Shown: piece by piece, positions 15,148-23,435 of the stretch
How positions within the stretch are numbered: the first letter of the stretch is position 1
How the letters are laid out: each line of letters starts with the position of its first letter
Source: Litorimonas sp964511495
GTDB taxonomy: Bacteria; Pseudomonadota; Alphaproteobacteria; Caulobacterales; Maricaulaceae
DNA length: 64,000 nt
Direction of reading: 5' to 3'
NCBI GenBank assembly: GCA_964511495.1
Contig: CAZEFT010000014.1
Coordinates: forward strand, 1 to 64,000
Notes under the pieces: generated by a model
The model's database searches: none
Told to the model about the DNA's origin: nothing
Seen by the model: the letters and a program-made list of their open reading frames with translations, nothing else
Position numbers and translations under genes: made by a program

Positions 15148-16013
15148 GCCCTATGAAACGCCGCGCGAATGAAAGCAGTTGGACAACCGCACAAGTGCTC
15201 TCCGAAGCGCTGCCTTTTATCCAACGCCATGCCGAACGCACGATTGTCGTCAAATTTGGCGGTCATGCCATGGGTGACGAAGCGCTGACCCAACAATTTG
15301 CCAATGACATTGTTTTGCTGAGGCAATGCGGCCTCAGACCCGTTGTCGTGCATGGGGGTGGCCCGCAAATCGGGTCAATGCTGAAGCGTTTGGACCTGAA
15401 ATCGGAATTTGTTGATGGTCTGCGGGTGACGGATAAGCCCACAGTGGATGTCGCTGAAATGGTGCTGTCAGGCACAATTAATAAATCCATCGTCGCGGCC
15501 ATCAATCAAGCGGGCGGACGGGCCGTCGGCCTTTCAGGTCGGGACGCCGGGCTTATTAAAGCCGAAGCCGTCAATGACAAACTTGGCTTTACAGGGCGAC
15601 CCGTTTCCGTTGACCCTTTGGTGATCCATACTTTGGCCGAAACACGTCCCGGTTTTATTCCTGTTATCTCCCCAATCAGCGGCGGCGAAAATGGAGAGAG
15701 CTATAATGTTAATGCCGATACGGCAGCAGGCGTCATTGCTGGCGCGCTCAATGCGGCGCGCCTGATGTTACTCACCGATATTGAAGGTGTGATGGATGCC
15801 GATAAAAATCTGCTCACCGATTTGAGTATTAAAGACGCTGAAAAGCTCATCAAAGACGGCGTGGCCGTCGGCGGTATGATTCCCAAACTCAATACGGCGA
15901 TCGGTGCGCTCAATGAAGGTGTTGAGGCCGTCGTGATTTTGGATGGACGGCGCGCCCATGGGTTACTGGTTGAGCTCTTCACCGATATGGGTGCAGGAAC
16001 GCTCATTCGATGA
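15144..16013 (+). CDS. argB: Acetylglutamate kinase
   Basis: A 289-aa amino acid kinase family enzyme that phosphorylates N-acetylglutamate in arginine synthesis. It shows VKFGGHAMGD for ATP phosphate binding, VHGGGPQI for substrate, NVNADTAAGVIAGAL, and GGMIPKLNTA at the C-terminal end, the last typical of the arginine-sensitive hexameric form. Its extended N-terminus also fits that form. It is coupled to engB upstream and to the DUF1036 gene downstream by 4-base overlaps. Feedback by arginine is expected from the family, not shown here. Confidence 0.97.
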   Translation: MSPMKRRANESSWTTAQVLSEALPFIQRHAERTIVVKFGGHAMGDEALTQQFANDIVLLRQCGLRPVVVHGGGPQIGSMLKRLDLKSEFVDGLRVTDKPTVDVAEMVLSGTINKSIVAAINQAGGRAVGLSGRDAGLIKAEAVNDKLGFTGRPVSVDPLVIHTLAETRPGFIPVISPISGGENGESYNVNADTAAGVIAGALNAARLMLLTDIEGVMDADKNLLTDLSIKDAEKLIKDGVAVGGMIPKLNTAIGALNEGVEAVVILDGRRAHGLLVELFTDMGAGTLIR

Positions 16014-17149
16014 CGGGACTTTTTAAAACATTCCGTCCTTACGCACTTGGTCTCTGTCTGTTTGGCCTGTCCTTTAGCATAGTATCACCCGTATGGGCGC
16101 AAACGACCGGTCAAAGCAACACGAATACGGCTCCGGCCATTATCAATCCTGCCGATACGATGCCGTGGAATATCTGTAATGAGACCTCTTTCATTCTGCG
16201 TCTGGCCCACGCCACATTGCGGGACGGTGAGGTGAAAGCCAAAGGTTGGCGCGAGGCCAATCCGGGACAATGCGTTATTGAAACCGTAGCACGAAATGCC
16301 CCGCGTTTTCTTTACGCCGAAAGCAGCCTCGTCCATCGGGGCGGTATTCGCGAATGGAAGGGTGATGTGACCCTCTGTGCCAAAGATGAGGATTTTATCT
16401 CTGCGGCAACCGATAATTGCCGCGTCAAAAATTTTGATACACGTGATTATTTCGCCGTCAAACCGGGCGAAGATACAACAACACTCATCGAGCCGTCTGA
16501 TTTTAAGGGCAATGCGCTGACCGCAGGCACACAGCGTTTATTACGCGATGCGGGCTATAAAATTACCGCCATTGATGGGCGGGCAGGACGCCGTACATCG
16601 CGCTCTCTGCGGGAATTTCAAAAGGCGCAGGGGTTAGATGCCTTGCCCGAAGGCAATGATTTAATTTCCGCTCTTGCACAAGCCGCACAAGCCAAAATGG
16701 ACACTATCGGTTTGGAGTTTTGCAATAAGGGCGATACGGATATTTTCGCCGCCATCGGATTACAAGAAGAAGGCGATTGGACGTCGCGCGGCTGGTGGCA
16801 GGTCAAGCCTGAGCAATGTGTTCGTCCCGTCACCCAACCCTTACAGGGGTTAGACATTCATTATTATGCTTTGAAAGAGGCCAAAATTGATGGGCCCGTT
16901 GACGGGGCCATACCGTCTGTTGACCCTGAAGACAGACCGGAAGATTTAAAGCTTCGCTCTATCGCGACTATTCCGGCGCAATTTTGTATTGCTGAGGCCC
17001 AGTTTTCGGCTTTGGGACGGGAAATGTGCCTCGAAAACGGATATGGCGTCGCTAATTTCCGCCCCTTGCCCACCGATAAGGACGGGTTGACGGTGACGCT
17101 TACGAATGAAGATTTTGCCAAATCAGGCCCGGCGGGGCTTCGGCAATAA
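16010..17149 (+). CDS. Exported protein with two DUF1036 domains and a peptidoglycan-binding motif
   Basis: A 379-aa protein with a signal peptide (about 1-30, cleavage near VWAQT). Two DUF1036 repeats are visible: WNICNETSF...GWREANPGQC (about 50-150) and EFCNKGDTD...GWWQVKPEQC (about 235-330). Both carry the paired cysteines and the GW. Between them lies a peptidoglycan-binding-like helix bundle (AGTQRLLRDAGY...RTSRSLREFQKA, about 170-205). DUF1036 has no known biochemical role. The export signal and the PGB-like segment suggest a periplasmic or cell-wall role. The 4-base overlap with argB looks like operon packing, not shared function. Confidence 0.85.
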   Translation: MTGLFKTFRPYALGLCLFGLSFSIVSPVWAQTTGQSNTNTAPAIINPADTMPWNICNETSFILRLAHATLRDGEVKAKGWREANPGQCVIETVARNAPRFLYAESSLVHRGGIREWKGDVTLCAKDEDFISAATDNCRVKNFDTRDYFAVKPGEDTTTLIEPSDFKGNALTAGTQRLLRDAGYKITAIDGRAGRRTSRSLREFQKAQGLDALPEGNDLISALAQAAQAKMDTIGLEFCNKGDTDIFAAIGLQEEGDWTSRGWWQVKPEQCVRPVTQPLQGLDIHYYALKEAKIDGPVDGAIPSVDPEDRPEDLKLRSIATIPAQFCIAEAQFSALGREMCLENGYGVANFRPLPTDKDGLTVTLTNEDFAKSGPAGLRQ

Positions 17150-17224
17150 GCCGTCCTTTCTTCCCCGTCGCGATTCCAGCCCCAAACCTTGCAGTGACAG
17201 GCCCAGCCGTATAAGGCGCGGGAC

Positions 17225-17938
17225 ATGGCACATCATTCCGATTTAAATCCGTCAGATCTCTCTCATATCCGCCACTGGATATTTGATCTCGACAATACGC
17301 TTTATCGGGCCGATGCTAATTTTTTCGGCCAGATTGATAAGAAAATAACGGATTATATTTCTCGTTATCTGGCGCTCCAACCGACGGAAGCGCGGCGCTT
17401 ACAAAAAGAATATCTAGCCGAATACGGCACCTCCCTTTCGGGGTTGATGGCCGTGCACGGCATGGATCCGGCAGAGTTTCTGGATTATGTCCATGATGTT
17501 GAACTGGATCTGTTAAAACCTGATCCACTCTTGCGGGAGAGAATTAAAGCCCTGCCCGGTAAAAAGTGGATTTTCACGAATGGCTCTCGCGGTCATGCCC
17601 GAAACATCGGCGGACATTTAAATCTATTTGATTTATTTGACGGGCATTTCGGCATTGAAGACGCAGATTATATTCCAAAGCCCAAACGTTCCCCGTTTAT
17701 AAAATTCTGTGATGTGTTCGATGTTGAGCCGAAACAGGCCATATTTTTCGAAGACGGCTTGCGCAATTTGGAAGTCCCCAAACATATGGGCATGGCGACT
17801 GTCTTGGTCACTTCCGATGAGGATTGGTCAGACGAACCTGAAATTACCCGCCCCGCCGGGCAAACAACACGGGCGGATTGGGTGGATTATATAACGGATG
17901 ATTTGACAGATTGGCTCGGCTTGGTGCTCCCCTCATAA
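17225..17938 (+). CDS. HAD-family pyrimidine 5'-nucleotidase
   Basis: A 237-aa haloacid dehalogenase-like phosphatase. Motif I is DLDNTLY (about residues 22-28), motif II TNGSR, motif III lysine in YIPKPKRSPF, and motif IV FFEDGLRN. The helical cap between about 35 and 105 fits the SDT1/YjjG-like pyrimidine nucleotidase group, which dephosphorylates UMP/CMP and modified pyrimidine nucleotides. Exact specificity is inferred from the family. The gene follows the engB-argB cluster, an arrangement common in alphaproteobacteria. Confidence 0.88.
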   Translation: MAHHSDLNPSDLSHIRHWIFDLDNTLYRADANFFGQIDKKITDYISRYLALQPTEARRLQKEYLAEYGTSLSGLMAVHGMDPAEFLDYVHDVELDLLKPDPLLRERIKALPGKKWIFTNGSRGHARNIGGHLNLFDLFDGHFGIEDADYIPKPKRSPFIKFCDVFDVEPKQAIFFEDGLRNLEVPKHMGMATVLVTSDEDWSDEPEITRPAGQTTRADWVDYITDDLTDWLGLVLPS

Positions 17939-18002
17939 GGCTGAGTAAGCGATCATGCTATCGCCACATTGTCTTCTTGCGAGGACACCCTATATATTGA
18001 GT

Positions 18003-18182
18003 ATGCGTGATAAGACCAAAAAAGCCATCGCCATTAACCTGAACGCTGTCAACTGCCCGAAATGCAGCACGCGACAACCTGCTTTGCGTCTGCCGATGAA
18101 TTGGAGGCAGTTCTTTTTCGGAGGGTGGACCTGTGCGCGTTGCCACACGGAAATGGATAAATTCGGACGTCCGGTTTTTTAA
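18003..18182 (+). CDS. Small zinc-ribbon protein
   Basis: A 59-aa protein with CPKC near residue 18 and CARC near residue 45, spaced as one zinc ribbon, and an aromatic linker (NWRQFFFGGWT). The ATG at 18003 is preferred to a longer frame from 17955, whose extra residues look non-coding. It resembles small uncharacterised zinc-ribbon proteins of alphaproteobacteria. Function unknown. The next gene is 186 bases away. Confidence 0.6.
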   Translation: MRDKTKKAIAINLNAVNCPKCSTRQPALRLPMNWRQFFFGGWTCARCHTEMDKFGRPVF

Positions 18183-18288
18183 AAAACTTATACCCGTTTT
18201 TAACACATTTATGAGATAAGACACTCTATTGAAGCTTCCGCTTATTTTCTTGTCGAAGCCTCGAGAAATTTCCCCAAATTTTTACCAC

Positions 18289-18330
18289 CTGTTAAGGTTT
18301 TTTTTTAGCATCGCCTTAAAATAGACAGGC
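18289..18330. other. Interrupted inverted repeat with T9 run
   Basis: CCTGTTAAGG and CCTTAAAATAGACAGG pair around an internal TTTTTTTTTAGCATCG. The repeat sits about 40 bases before the Shine-Dalgarno of the 102-aa gene at 18369. It could be a weak terminator of the zinc-ribbon gene or a leader hairpin of the next gene. Confidence 0.3.
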
Positions 18331-18368
18331 TAATCTTAAGCGTAAATTAGCAAATAGAGGAGGTCACA

Positions 18369-18677
18369 ATGGGCCCTTCATCAAATTTGCCCGTTATGCC
18401 TTATCCGGCGTTCCAAATCGGTCGCTATGAGGCTGTGGCATCAGAAATTATCCAAGAGGCGAAGCCCGTGGAAAATACGGAACCACAAGTCAATGTCTCA
18501 TCCGAAGACATGACAGGTCGCTCCGACCCCACAGCTCAAGCCGTTATGGACAACATAAAAGACGCGCCTCCCGTAGAAGCGCCGGATAATAAAACTGCAC
18601 CCTCCATTGCGTTGACGCAGAGTCTGGAAGGCACAAATGGCGCGGATAGCGAGAAATCTCTCGACATTTACGCCTAA
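18369..18677 (+). CDS. Hypothetical protein, 102 aa, disordered
   Basis: An acidic, Pro/Ala/Glu-rich protein with little predicted order, no membrane segment and no signal peptide. A very strong ribosome site (GAGGAGGT, 5 bases before ATG) and a clear intrinsic terminator at 18741-18777 frame it as a well-expressed single gene. It contains no recognisable motif. Comparable small disordered proteins occur in flagellar or cell-cycle regulons of this group, but nothing here assigns it. Confidence 0.65.
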   Translation: MGPSSNLPVMPYPAFQIGRYEAVASEIIQEAKPVENTEPQVNVSSEDMTGRSDPTAQAVMDNIKDAPPVEAPDNKTAPSIALTQSLEGTNGADSEKSLDIYA

Positions 18678-18740
18678 ACCAAAATAGGCTCTGGAGCCTG
18701 ATACTCGGTAACGCCTCAACTCCAATATAAATCTCTCTCC

Positions 18741-18777
18741 GCCCTGCACGTTTAAACACGATGCAGGGCATTTTTAT
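18741..18777 (+). terminator. Rho-independent terminator
   Basis: GCCCTGCA (18741-18748) pairs with TGCAGGGC (18762-18769), followed by ATTTTTAT. It ends the transcript of the 102-aa gene. Confidence 0.85.
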
Positions 18778-18879
18778 ATCAACACGCGTTTTATATAGAC
18801 ACCCATTCTAGAGAGGCCTTGGCTTACGCCCTCCCCTTGCTGACTTGACCTTCGCCTTCACCGCTCTTATTTCCCCTCC

Positions 18880-19398
18880 ATGGCTATTCGACCCATATTG
18901 ACGGTACCCAATCCGATTTTGAAACAAGTGTCCAAACCCGTAGACGCCGTCACGGACGAGATTCGGACGCTCATGGATGATATGTTGGACACCATGTATG
19001 CTGCGCCCGGTATTGGCCTGGCAGCAGTTCAAATTGGTGAGCCGTTAAACGTCATTGTGATGGATTTGGCTCGCGACGGAGAAGACCCGCAACCGCGTTA
19101 TTTCGTCAATCCCGACATTCTGGAAACAGTCGAAGACGTCCAACCTTATGATGAAGGCTGTCTCTCTATTCCTGATGTTTATGATACGGTGGAGCGGCCA
19201 GAGCGTGTGAAAATCACCTATCTGAATTATGAGGGTGAACGAGTAACCGAATGGGCGGAAGGCCTTTACGCCGTCTGTATCCAGCATGAAATGGATCACT
19301 TAAAAGGGATTGTTTTCATCGACCATCTCTCCCGCTTGAAACGGCAACGCGCCATTAAAAAAGTTCAAAAAGCCGAAAAATTAAAAGCGGCTTCCTAA
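18880..19398 (+). CDS. def: Peptide deformylase
   Basis: A 172-aa metalloenzyme that removes the N-formyl group from nascent proteins. All three family motifs are present: GIGLAAVQIG (about 45-54), EGCLSIPD (about 90-97, metal-binding Cys) and HEMDHLKG (about 132-139, the HExxH metal site). Length is standard. It starts the def-fmt-truA run, with fmt 60 bases downstream, a frequent arrangement because Fmt adds the formyl group that Def removes. Confidence 0.97.
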   Translation: MAIRPILTVPNPILKQVSKPVDAVTDEIRTLMDDMLDTMYAAPGIGLAAVQIGEPLNVIVMDLARDGEDPQPRYFVNPDILETVEDVQPYDEGCLSIPDVYDTVERPERVKITYLNYEGERVTEWAEGLYAVCIQHEMDHLKGIVFIDHLSRLKRQRAIKKVQKAEKLKAAS

Positions 19399-19458
19399 CC
19401 TCGCCAAGGGGCTTGAGGCCTCTTTAAAGGTCAAAGCCGCACCAAAGGAAATGAGTGC

Positions 19459-20403
19459 ATGAGCCTCAATGTCGTTTTCATGGGCACACCGGAATTTGCT
19501 GTTCCCTCTCTGGCGGAGCTTCTCTCCAACGGATTTAATGTCGTGCGAGTTTATACTCAGCCACCCCGAAAATCAGGACGCGGACAAAAATTGACCCAAT
19601 CGCCCGTCCATCAATTTGCGGCACTGATGGGCCTCTCGGTTGAAACGCCTGAGAGCTTTCGGAAACCATCAGTGATCGATGGCTTAGAAGCCTTAGATGC
19701 AGATGTGGCTTGTGTTGTCGCTTATGGTCAAATCCTCCCCCAACGCGCACTGGACGCGACCCGCTATGGCTGCCTGAACCTTCACGCTTCACTGCTGCCG
19801 CGTTGGCGCGGAGCCGCGCCCGTTCAGCGGGCCATTATGGCAGGCGATGCGCAGACAGGCGTCCAAATTCAGCAAATGGAAAAAGGCTTGGATACGGGCG
19901 ATATTCTTCTTTCTGAAACAGTCGCCATTCGCGACACGGATACGGCGGGGAGCTTGTTCGACAGATTATCTCATATCGGCGCAGGCATGTGGCCGCGCTG
20001 TCTGGCCGCTTTGGCACGTGGTGGATTGACACCAAGCGCACAACTCGGCGAGCCGACATATGCTCATAAGATCGACAAAGCCGAAGCCCGCATTGATTGG
20101 GCGCGCTCCGCCAAAGAACTGGACTGGCATATTCGCGGCCTCTCCCCCTTTCCAGGCGCTTGGACAGAACTGGAGGGGAAACGCGTGAAAGTTCTGATGT
20201 CACAGCTTGTGTCAGACGGGGCCTCTCCTGCCGATAAATTTGAGCCCGGAACCCTCCTCAAATCCGAAAGTGGATTAGACGTGATTTGCGGTTATGGCAC
20301 CTCTCTGCGTCTGCCCTTGGTGCAGCCTGCGGGGAAAGCGGCCATGTCAGGGGAAGATTTTGTACGGGGTTATCTCAATGACTCCCCGCAAAAATTTCAA
20401 TAA
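19459..20403 (+). CDS. fmt: Methionyl-tRNA formyltransferase
   Basis: A 314-aa enzyme that formylates initiator Met-tRNA using 10-formyl-tetrahydrofolate. Signatures are VFMGTPEFAVPSL at the N-terminus, the catalytic region NLHASLLPRWRGAAPVQRAI (asparagine and histidine) and the following aspartate of DTGD. The C-terminal OB-like domain (about 205-314) binds tRNA. The AAGGAAATGAGTGCATG context gives an AAGGA ribosome site. Its stop overlaps the truA start region by one base, so the two are likely cotranslated. Confidence 0.97.
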   Translation: MSLNVVFMGTPEFAVPSLAELLSNGFNVVRVYTQPPRKSGRGQKLTQSPVHQFAALMGLSVETPESFRKPSVIDGLEALDADVACVVAYGQILPQRALDATRYGCLNLHASLLPRWRGAAPVQRAIMAGDAQTGVQIQQMEKGLDTGDILLSETVAIRDTDTAGSLFDRLSHIGAGMWPRCLAALARGGLTPSAQLGEPTYAHKIDKAEARIDWARSAKELDWHIRGLSPFPGAWTELEGKRVKVLMSQLVSDGASPADKFEPGTLLKSESGLDVICGYGTSLRLPLVQPAGKAAMSGEDFVRGYLNDSPQKFQ

Positions 20404-21158
20404 TGCCGCGCTATAAATTAACAATCGAATATGACGGTGGCCCTTTTCAGGGATGGCAATGGCAAGACCACGGCCCCTCCGTCCAAGGTGCTGTTGAAGC
20501 GGCGGGAACGAAATTAAATTCCGCCCCTGTCACGGTATATGGTTCGGGTCGCACAGATAGCGGCGTCCACGCCTTAGCCCAAATCGCCCATATGGATTTG
20601 GACAAAGACTTACGTCCTGACAAAGTCAGAGACGCGATGAATTTTCATCTCGGCAACCATCCCATCAGCATATTAGACGCCGAAAAAATGGACGAGGCTT
20701 GGCATGCCCGTTTTGACGCGATTGAACGGCAATATCTTTATCGTATTATTGATCGCCGACCGCGTCTGGCCTTGGACCGAGGTCGTGTCTGGCGTGTCCC
20801 TGTCAAACTCGAGGCTGACGCAATGCATGAAGCGGCGCAAGTCTTGGTCGGTCAACATGATTTTTCCACGTTTCGTGATACGCAATGCCAAGCCAAAAGC
20901 CCGATTAAAACGCTAGATGAAATTACCGTTTTGCGGGCGGGCGCAGAAATACATTGTCATTTTCGCGCCCGCTCCTTCCTGCATAAACAAGTGCGCAGCT
21001 TTGTCGGCTCTCTTGTCGAAGTCGGTAATGGGAAATGGGATATTCAGGATATGGAAGAGGCATTAGAGGCCAGAGACCGTCAAGCCTGCGGGCCCGTAGC
21101 GCCGCCTGATGGGTTATATTTGACGCGCGTCGTTTACCCGCCCAATTCGATAAAATAG
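20403..21158 (+). CDS. truA: tRNA pseudouridine(38-40) synthase
   Basis: A 251-aa TruA that converts uridines 38-40 of the tRNA anticodon arm to pseudouridine. The catalytic aspartate lies in GSGRTDSGVHA (about residues 48-58). The start shares a base with the fmt stop. The 3' end overlaps the convergent membrane-protein gene by 25 bases (21134-21158), so transcripts from both strands must overlap here. Confidence 0.97.
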   Translation: MPRYKLTIEYDGGPFQGWQWQDHGPSVQGAVEAAGTKLNSAPVTVYGSGRTDSGVHALAQIAHMDLDKDLRPDKVRDAMNFHLGNHPISILDAEKMDEAWHARFDAIERQYLYRIIDRRPRLALDRGRVWRVPVKLEADAMHEAAQVLVGQHDFSTFRDTQCQAKSPIKTLDEITVLRAGAEIHCHFRARSFLHKQVRSFVGSLVEVGNGKWDIQDMEEALEARDRQACGPVAPPDGLYLTRVVYPPNSIK

Positions 21159-21712
21159 GACACACCCGTCAATAAAAGCGCCATACCCGTCACGGCAATG
21201 ATACAGCCTGTCAAAATCGCCCCGGGCCAATCAAAACCGACAATCCGTTTGGCCAATCGCACATCAATAAACAGCAACCCCATATAGGCGGCAAAGAAAA
21301 CTCCATTCGCGGCCATAAAGGGGAATAGACCCAAAATATAAAGCCCGAAAGCCGCCGCCGAAATCCACGCCAAGAAAAAAAGGCTCCAATGGCGGACAAT
21401 CACCCAAGGGCGTAAACGGTCTTGTTTGTCAAACACCATCGTCAAAATATACGCCACCGCTGAAAAACTCAGCAAGAAAATCAATCCAATGACACCAATG
21501 GCAGCCGCATTAATCGGCCCGGCCTCGCCCAGCGCGTCGAGACGGCCTCGTCTGACTGCCAAGGCGACCCCGTAAAAGGCGGGCAGGATGAAGAATTGCG
21601 CGATGAATGACAGGCGCAAAGCCTTGGGGGATAAATCGAAAAATTGTTCCCAATTCGGAATGCGCCCGACCACCGCAAAGCAGCCTTTAAGATAGGAAAA
21701 CAGATGAGGCAT
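21134..21712 (-). CDS. Multi-pass membrane protein, uncharacterised (Yip1-like topology)
   Basis: A 192-aa protein with five hydrophobic segments at about 32-52, 68-92, 105-128, 130-150 and 165-190, and a short polar N-terminus. There are no conserved charged motifs that name a transporter. Topology and size resemble Yip1/DUF1282-type membrane proteins, offered only as a resemblance. It overlaps the 3' end of truA tail to tail. Confidence 0.65.
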   Translation of the reverse strand: MPHLFSYLKGCFAVVGRIPNWEQFFDLSPKALRLSFIAQFFILPAFYGVALAVRRGRLDALGEAGPINAAAIGVIGLIFLLSFSAVAYILTMVFDKQDRLRPWVIVRHWSLFFLAWISAAAFGLYILGLFPFMAANGVFFAAYMGLLFIDVRLAKRIVGFDWPGAILTGCIIAVTGMALLLTGVSYFIELGG

Positions 21713-21825
21713 TTCGATTCGCGTACGTCCCGTTTGTCAGTGAAGGTGAGCCGTTTAAACACCGCCCCCTAGATATGATTGGCGTTAATTACATTCAGCC
21801 ACTAGAAAATAAATTTAAGGTCTGC

Positions 21826-22092
21826 CTAATTGGCGAGCCTTTTATTGTATATTGGGAGCAGGCTAATACGATTTGCACAAATAACTACTGAAATATCCTT
21901 GCAACCTCGCAGTTTGCTTCGACTACTCACTACACCAATTAGATATAATTTTTCATTTTCTATGTAATACACAGGTGACCCAGACATCCCCTTAATAGCA
22001 TCCAAACTAGAAACAACTATTTCTTTAGTTCCAATGTCGGTTGTGTAGAGTTCTTTAGCTGTTTGGACAAACCTAATTGCACCTTTTTATCA
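21826..22092 (-). pseudogene. Out-of-frame C-terminal part of the trypsin-like lipoprotein
   Basis: Read in the -1 frame relative to the gene at 22017-22700, this stretch encodes about 87 residues that complete a chymotrypsin-fold protease. It includes DAIKGMSGSPVYY, the GxSGSP nucleophile motif, and then YLIGVVSSRSK, the usual strand after it. It ends at a TAG (21826-21828). No independent start codon with a ribosome site is seen. The frames meet near an A5 run (22084-22088 on the minus strand), where one extra A restores a single protein of about 293 residues. Causes could be mutation, a sequence error, or slippage during expression. Confidence 0.7.
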
Positions 22093-22700
22093 TTATCTGT
22101 AACAGAAGAGATTGATACGAAATACCCTGGGTATTCTAGCGAAGGAGAACTATTTAAATAAAAATCCTTATTTTTAAGGTTTACTAGATATGGCTCTCGA
22201 CTTTCTTGAGGATTCACAGGTATGAGTAACCAATCATCATTATTTATTGTTGAACGCTTATTCGGTAAATTGCGTATATCTTGAATAATATTTCCTTGAG
22301 AGTCCTTTTCATACCCAAAAAGTATTCTGTCACCCTTACGCTTACCACTTTTAGGATCATAAATTAAATGAGCAGCGGTAAGAAGCATTTCATATCCACT
22401 AGCACTGTCTTTTATGTGGATGCCTACAGCACCATCAACTAATTTTCTGTTCTCATTATAAATGGCTAGACTTCCAACGGCATTAACAGCTTCGTCTAAA
22501 AACTCAGGGTATTCCTTATAAAATTCATAACTACCTATTATTCCACCTTGCGTGTTCTCAATCCGATTTAATAATAATTTATTGGAAAATCCACCAATTT
22601 CATCTGGATTTGGTTCTACCTTACATCCGGTTAAGCCAATTTCAATTAAAAGGAAAAGTGTAATAAATAGTGTTCTTATATTGTTTAGAAATAAGTTCAT
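22017..22700 (-). CDS. Trypsin-like serine protease lipoprotein, N-terminal part (frameshifted)
   Basis: A 227-aa frame. A lipoprotein signal is present (hydrophobic 10-24, LTGC with Cys26). The catalytic histidine is H111 in LLTAAHLIY, and the aspartate is D155 or D156 in NNDDWLLIP. The serine motif is missing from this frame and appears in the -1 frame downstream (see 21826-22092), so residues after about 206 are probably read out of frame. The region is markedly AT-rich against its neighbours, suggesting acquired DNA. If the shift is real the product lacks its nucleophile. If it is corrected or bypassed, it is an outer- or inner-membrane anchored protease. Confidence 0.65.
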   Translation of the reverse strand: MNLFLNNIRTLFITLFLLIEIGLTGCKVEPNPDEIGGFSNKLLLNRIENTQGGIIGSYEFYKEYPEFLDEAVNAVGSLAIYNENRKLVDGAVGIHIKDSASGYEMLLTAAHLIYDPKSGKRKGDRILFGYEKDSQGNIIQDIRNLPNKRSTINNDDWLLIPVNPQESREPYLVNLKNKDFYLNSSPSLEYPGYFVSISSVTDNDKKVQLGLSKQLKNSTQPTLELKK

Positions 22701-22965
22701 GTTAAGTCACTTTAATACCCTACTGTCCCATCGCGCATCTTTTCTATACTCAATAGTCAATTTATCACTAGTATTGAATTGCCCAAAATTAGCGATGCTA
22801 AAATAACTTCTAAACCCGTTGCAAGCAGCGCGTGCTATCTTGAGACTAGAGGCTATAAGACACTGATGATTTTATAGAACCGTGCACTGCTTCCAGCGTG
22901 TAAGACTTTTGATGAACAACTTTATATCGGTACATTCAAAGCGTACCACATGAAATGGTGACACC
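22701..22965. other. AT-rich intergenic stretch between protease and cupin genes
   Basis: It is 265 bases without a supportable gene. It continues the AT-rich composition of the protease locus. Divergent promoters for 22700 (minus) and 22966 (plus) must lie here, but none stands out clearly. Confidence 0.4.
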
Positions 22966-23430
22966 ATGCCGAAAATTGATCTCTCAAAACTACCCGTCAA
23001 AATCGGGAGTACCTACCCCGCCCCTTTTGATGAACCTTGCCAAAACAGACGTCGAATTTCACCCAGTGAGGCAGGAGGTCTGACACAATTCGGCGCTCAT
23101 ATTATGACGTTAGCCCCCGGAGCATGGTCGTCTCAACGGCATTATCACAGTGCCGAGGATGAAATGGTTTATATTATCTCCGGTCACCCGACTCTCATTG
23201 ATGAAACGGGCGTTCAGCCTCTCTCACCCGGTGATGTGACGACGCATAAGGCCGGCACGGCAAACGGGCATCACATGAAAAATGAAACAGAGCAGGAGGT
23301 GACTTACCTCGTCATCGGTAGCCGCAACTCCGAAAACGATCACGCAAGCTATCCTGATATTGATCTTGACCTACCTGCGAACGGCACTGCTAATCGCGTT
23401 TATCAAACCAAAAACGGAAAACCTTATTAA
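22966..23430 (+). CDS. Cupin-domain protein
   Basis: A 154-aa single-domain cupin. The first cupin motif is in SQRHYHSAEDEMVYIISG (His, His, Glu as likely metal ligands), and the second in LSPGDVTTHKAGTANGHH with a further His. The C-terminal tail SYPDIDLDLPANG is usual in a group of uncharacterised cupins of proteobacteria. Metal binding is likely, but the substrate is unknown. The neighbours (AT-rich protease locus, convergent Hsp70-like gene 5 bases away) give no functional hint. Confidence 0.8.
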   Translation: MPKIDLSKLPVKIGSTYPAPFDEPCQNRRRISPSEAGGLTQFGAHIMTLAPGAWSSQRHYHSAEDEMVYIISGHPTLIDETGVQPLSPGDVTTHKAGTANGHHMKNETEQEVTYLVIGSRNSENDHASYPDIDLDLPANGTANRVYQTKNGKPY

Positions 23431-23435
23431 AGCTT

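Noticed and set aside
22084..22091. Programmed -1 ribosomal frameshift at the A5 run of the protease gene
   Set aside because: The heptamer T AAA AAG does not allow full re-pairing in the P site and I see no strong stem after it. Mutation, sequence error or transcript slippage are simpler.
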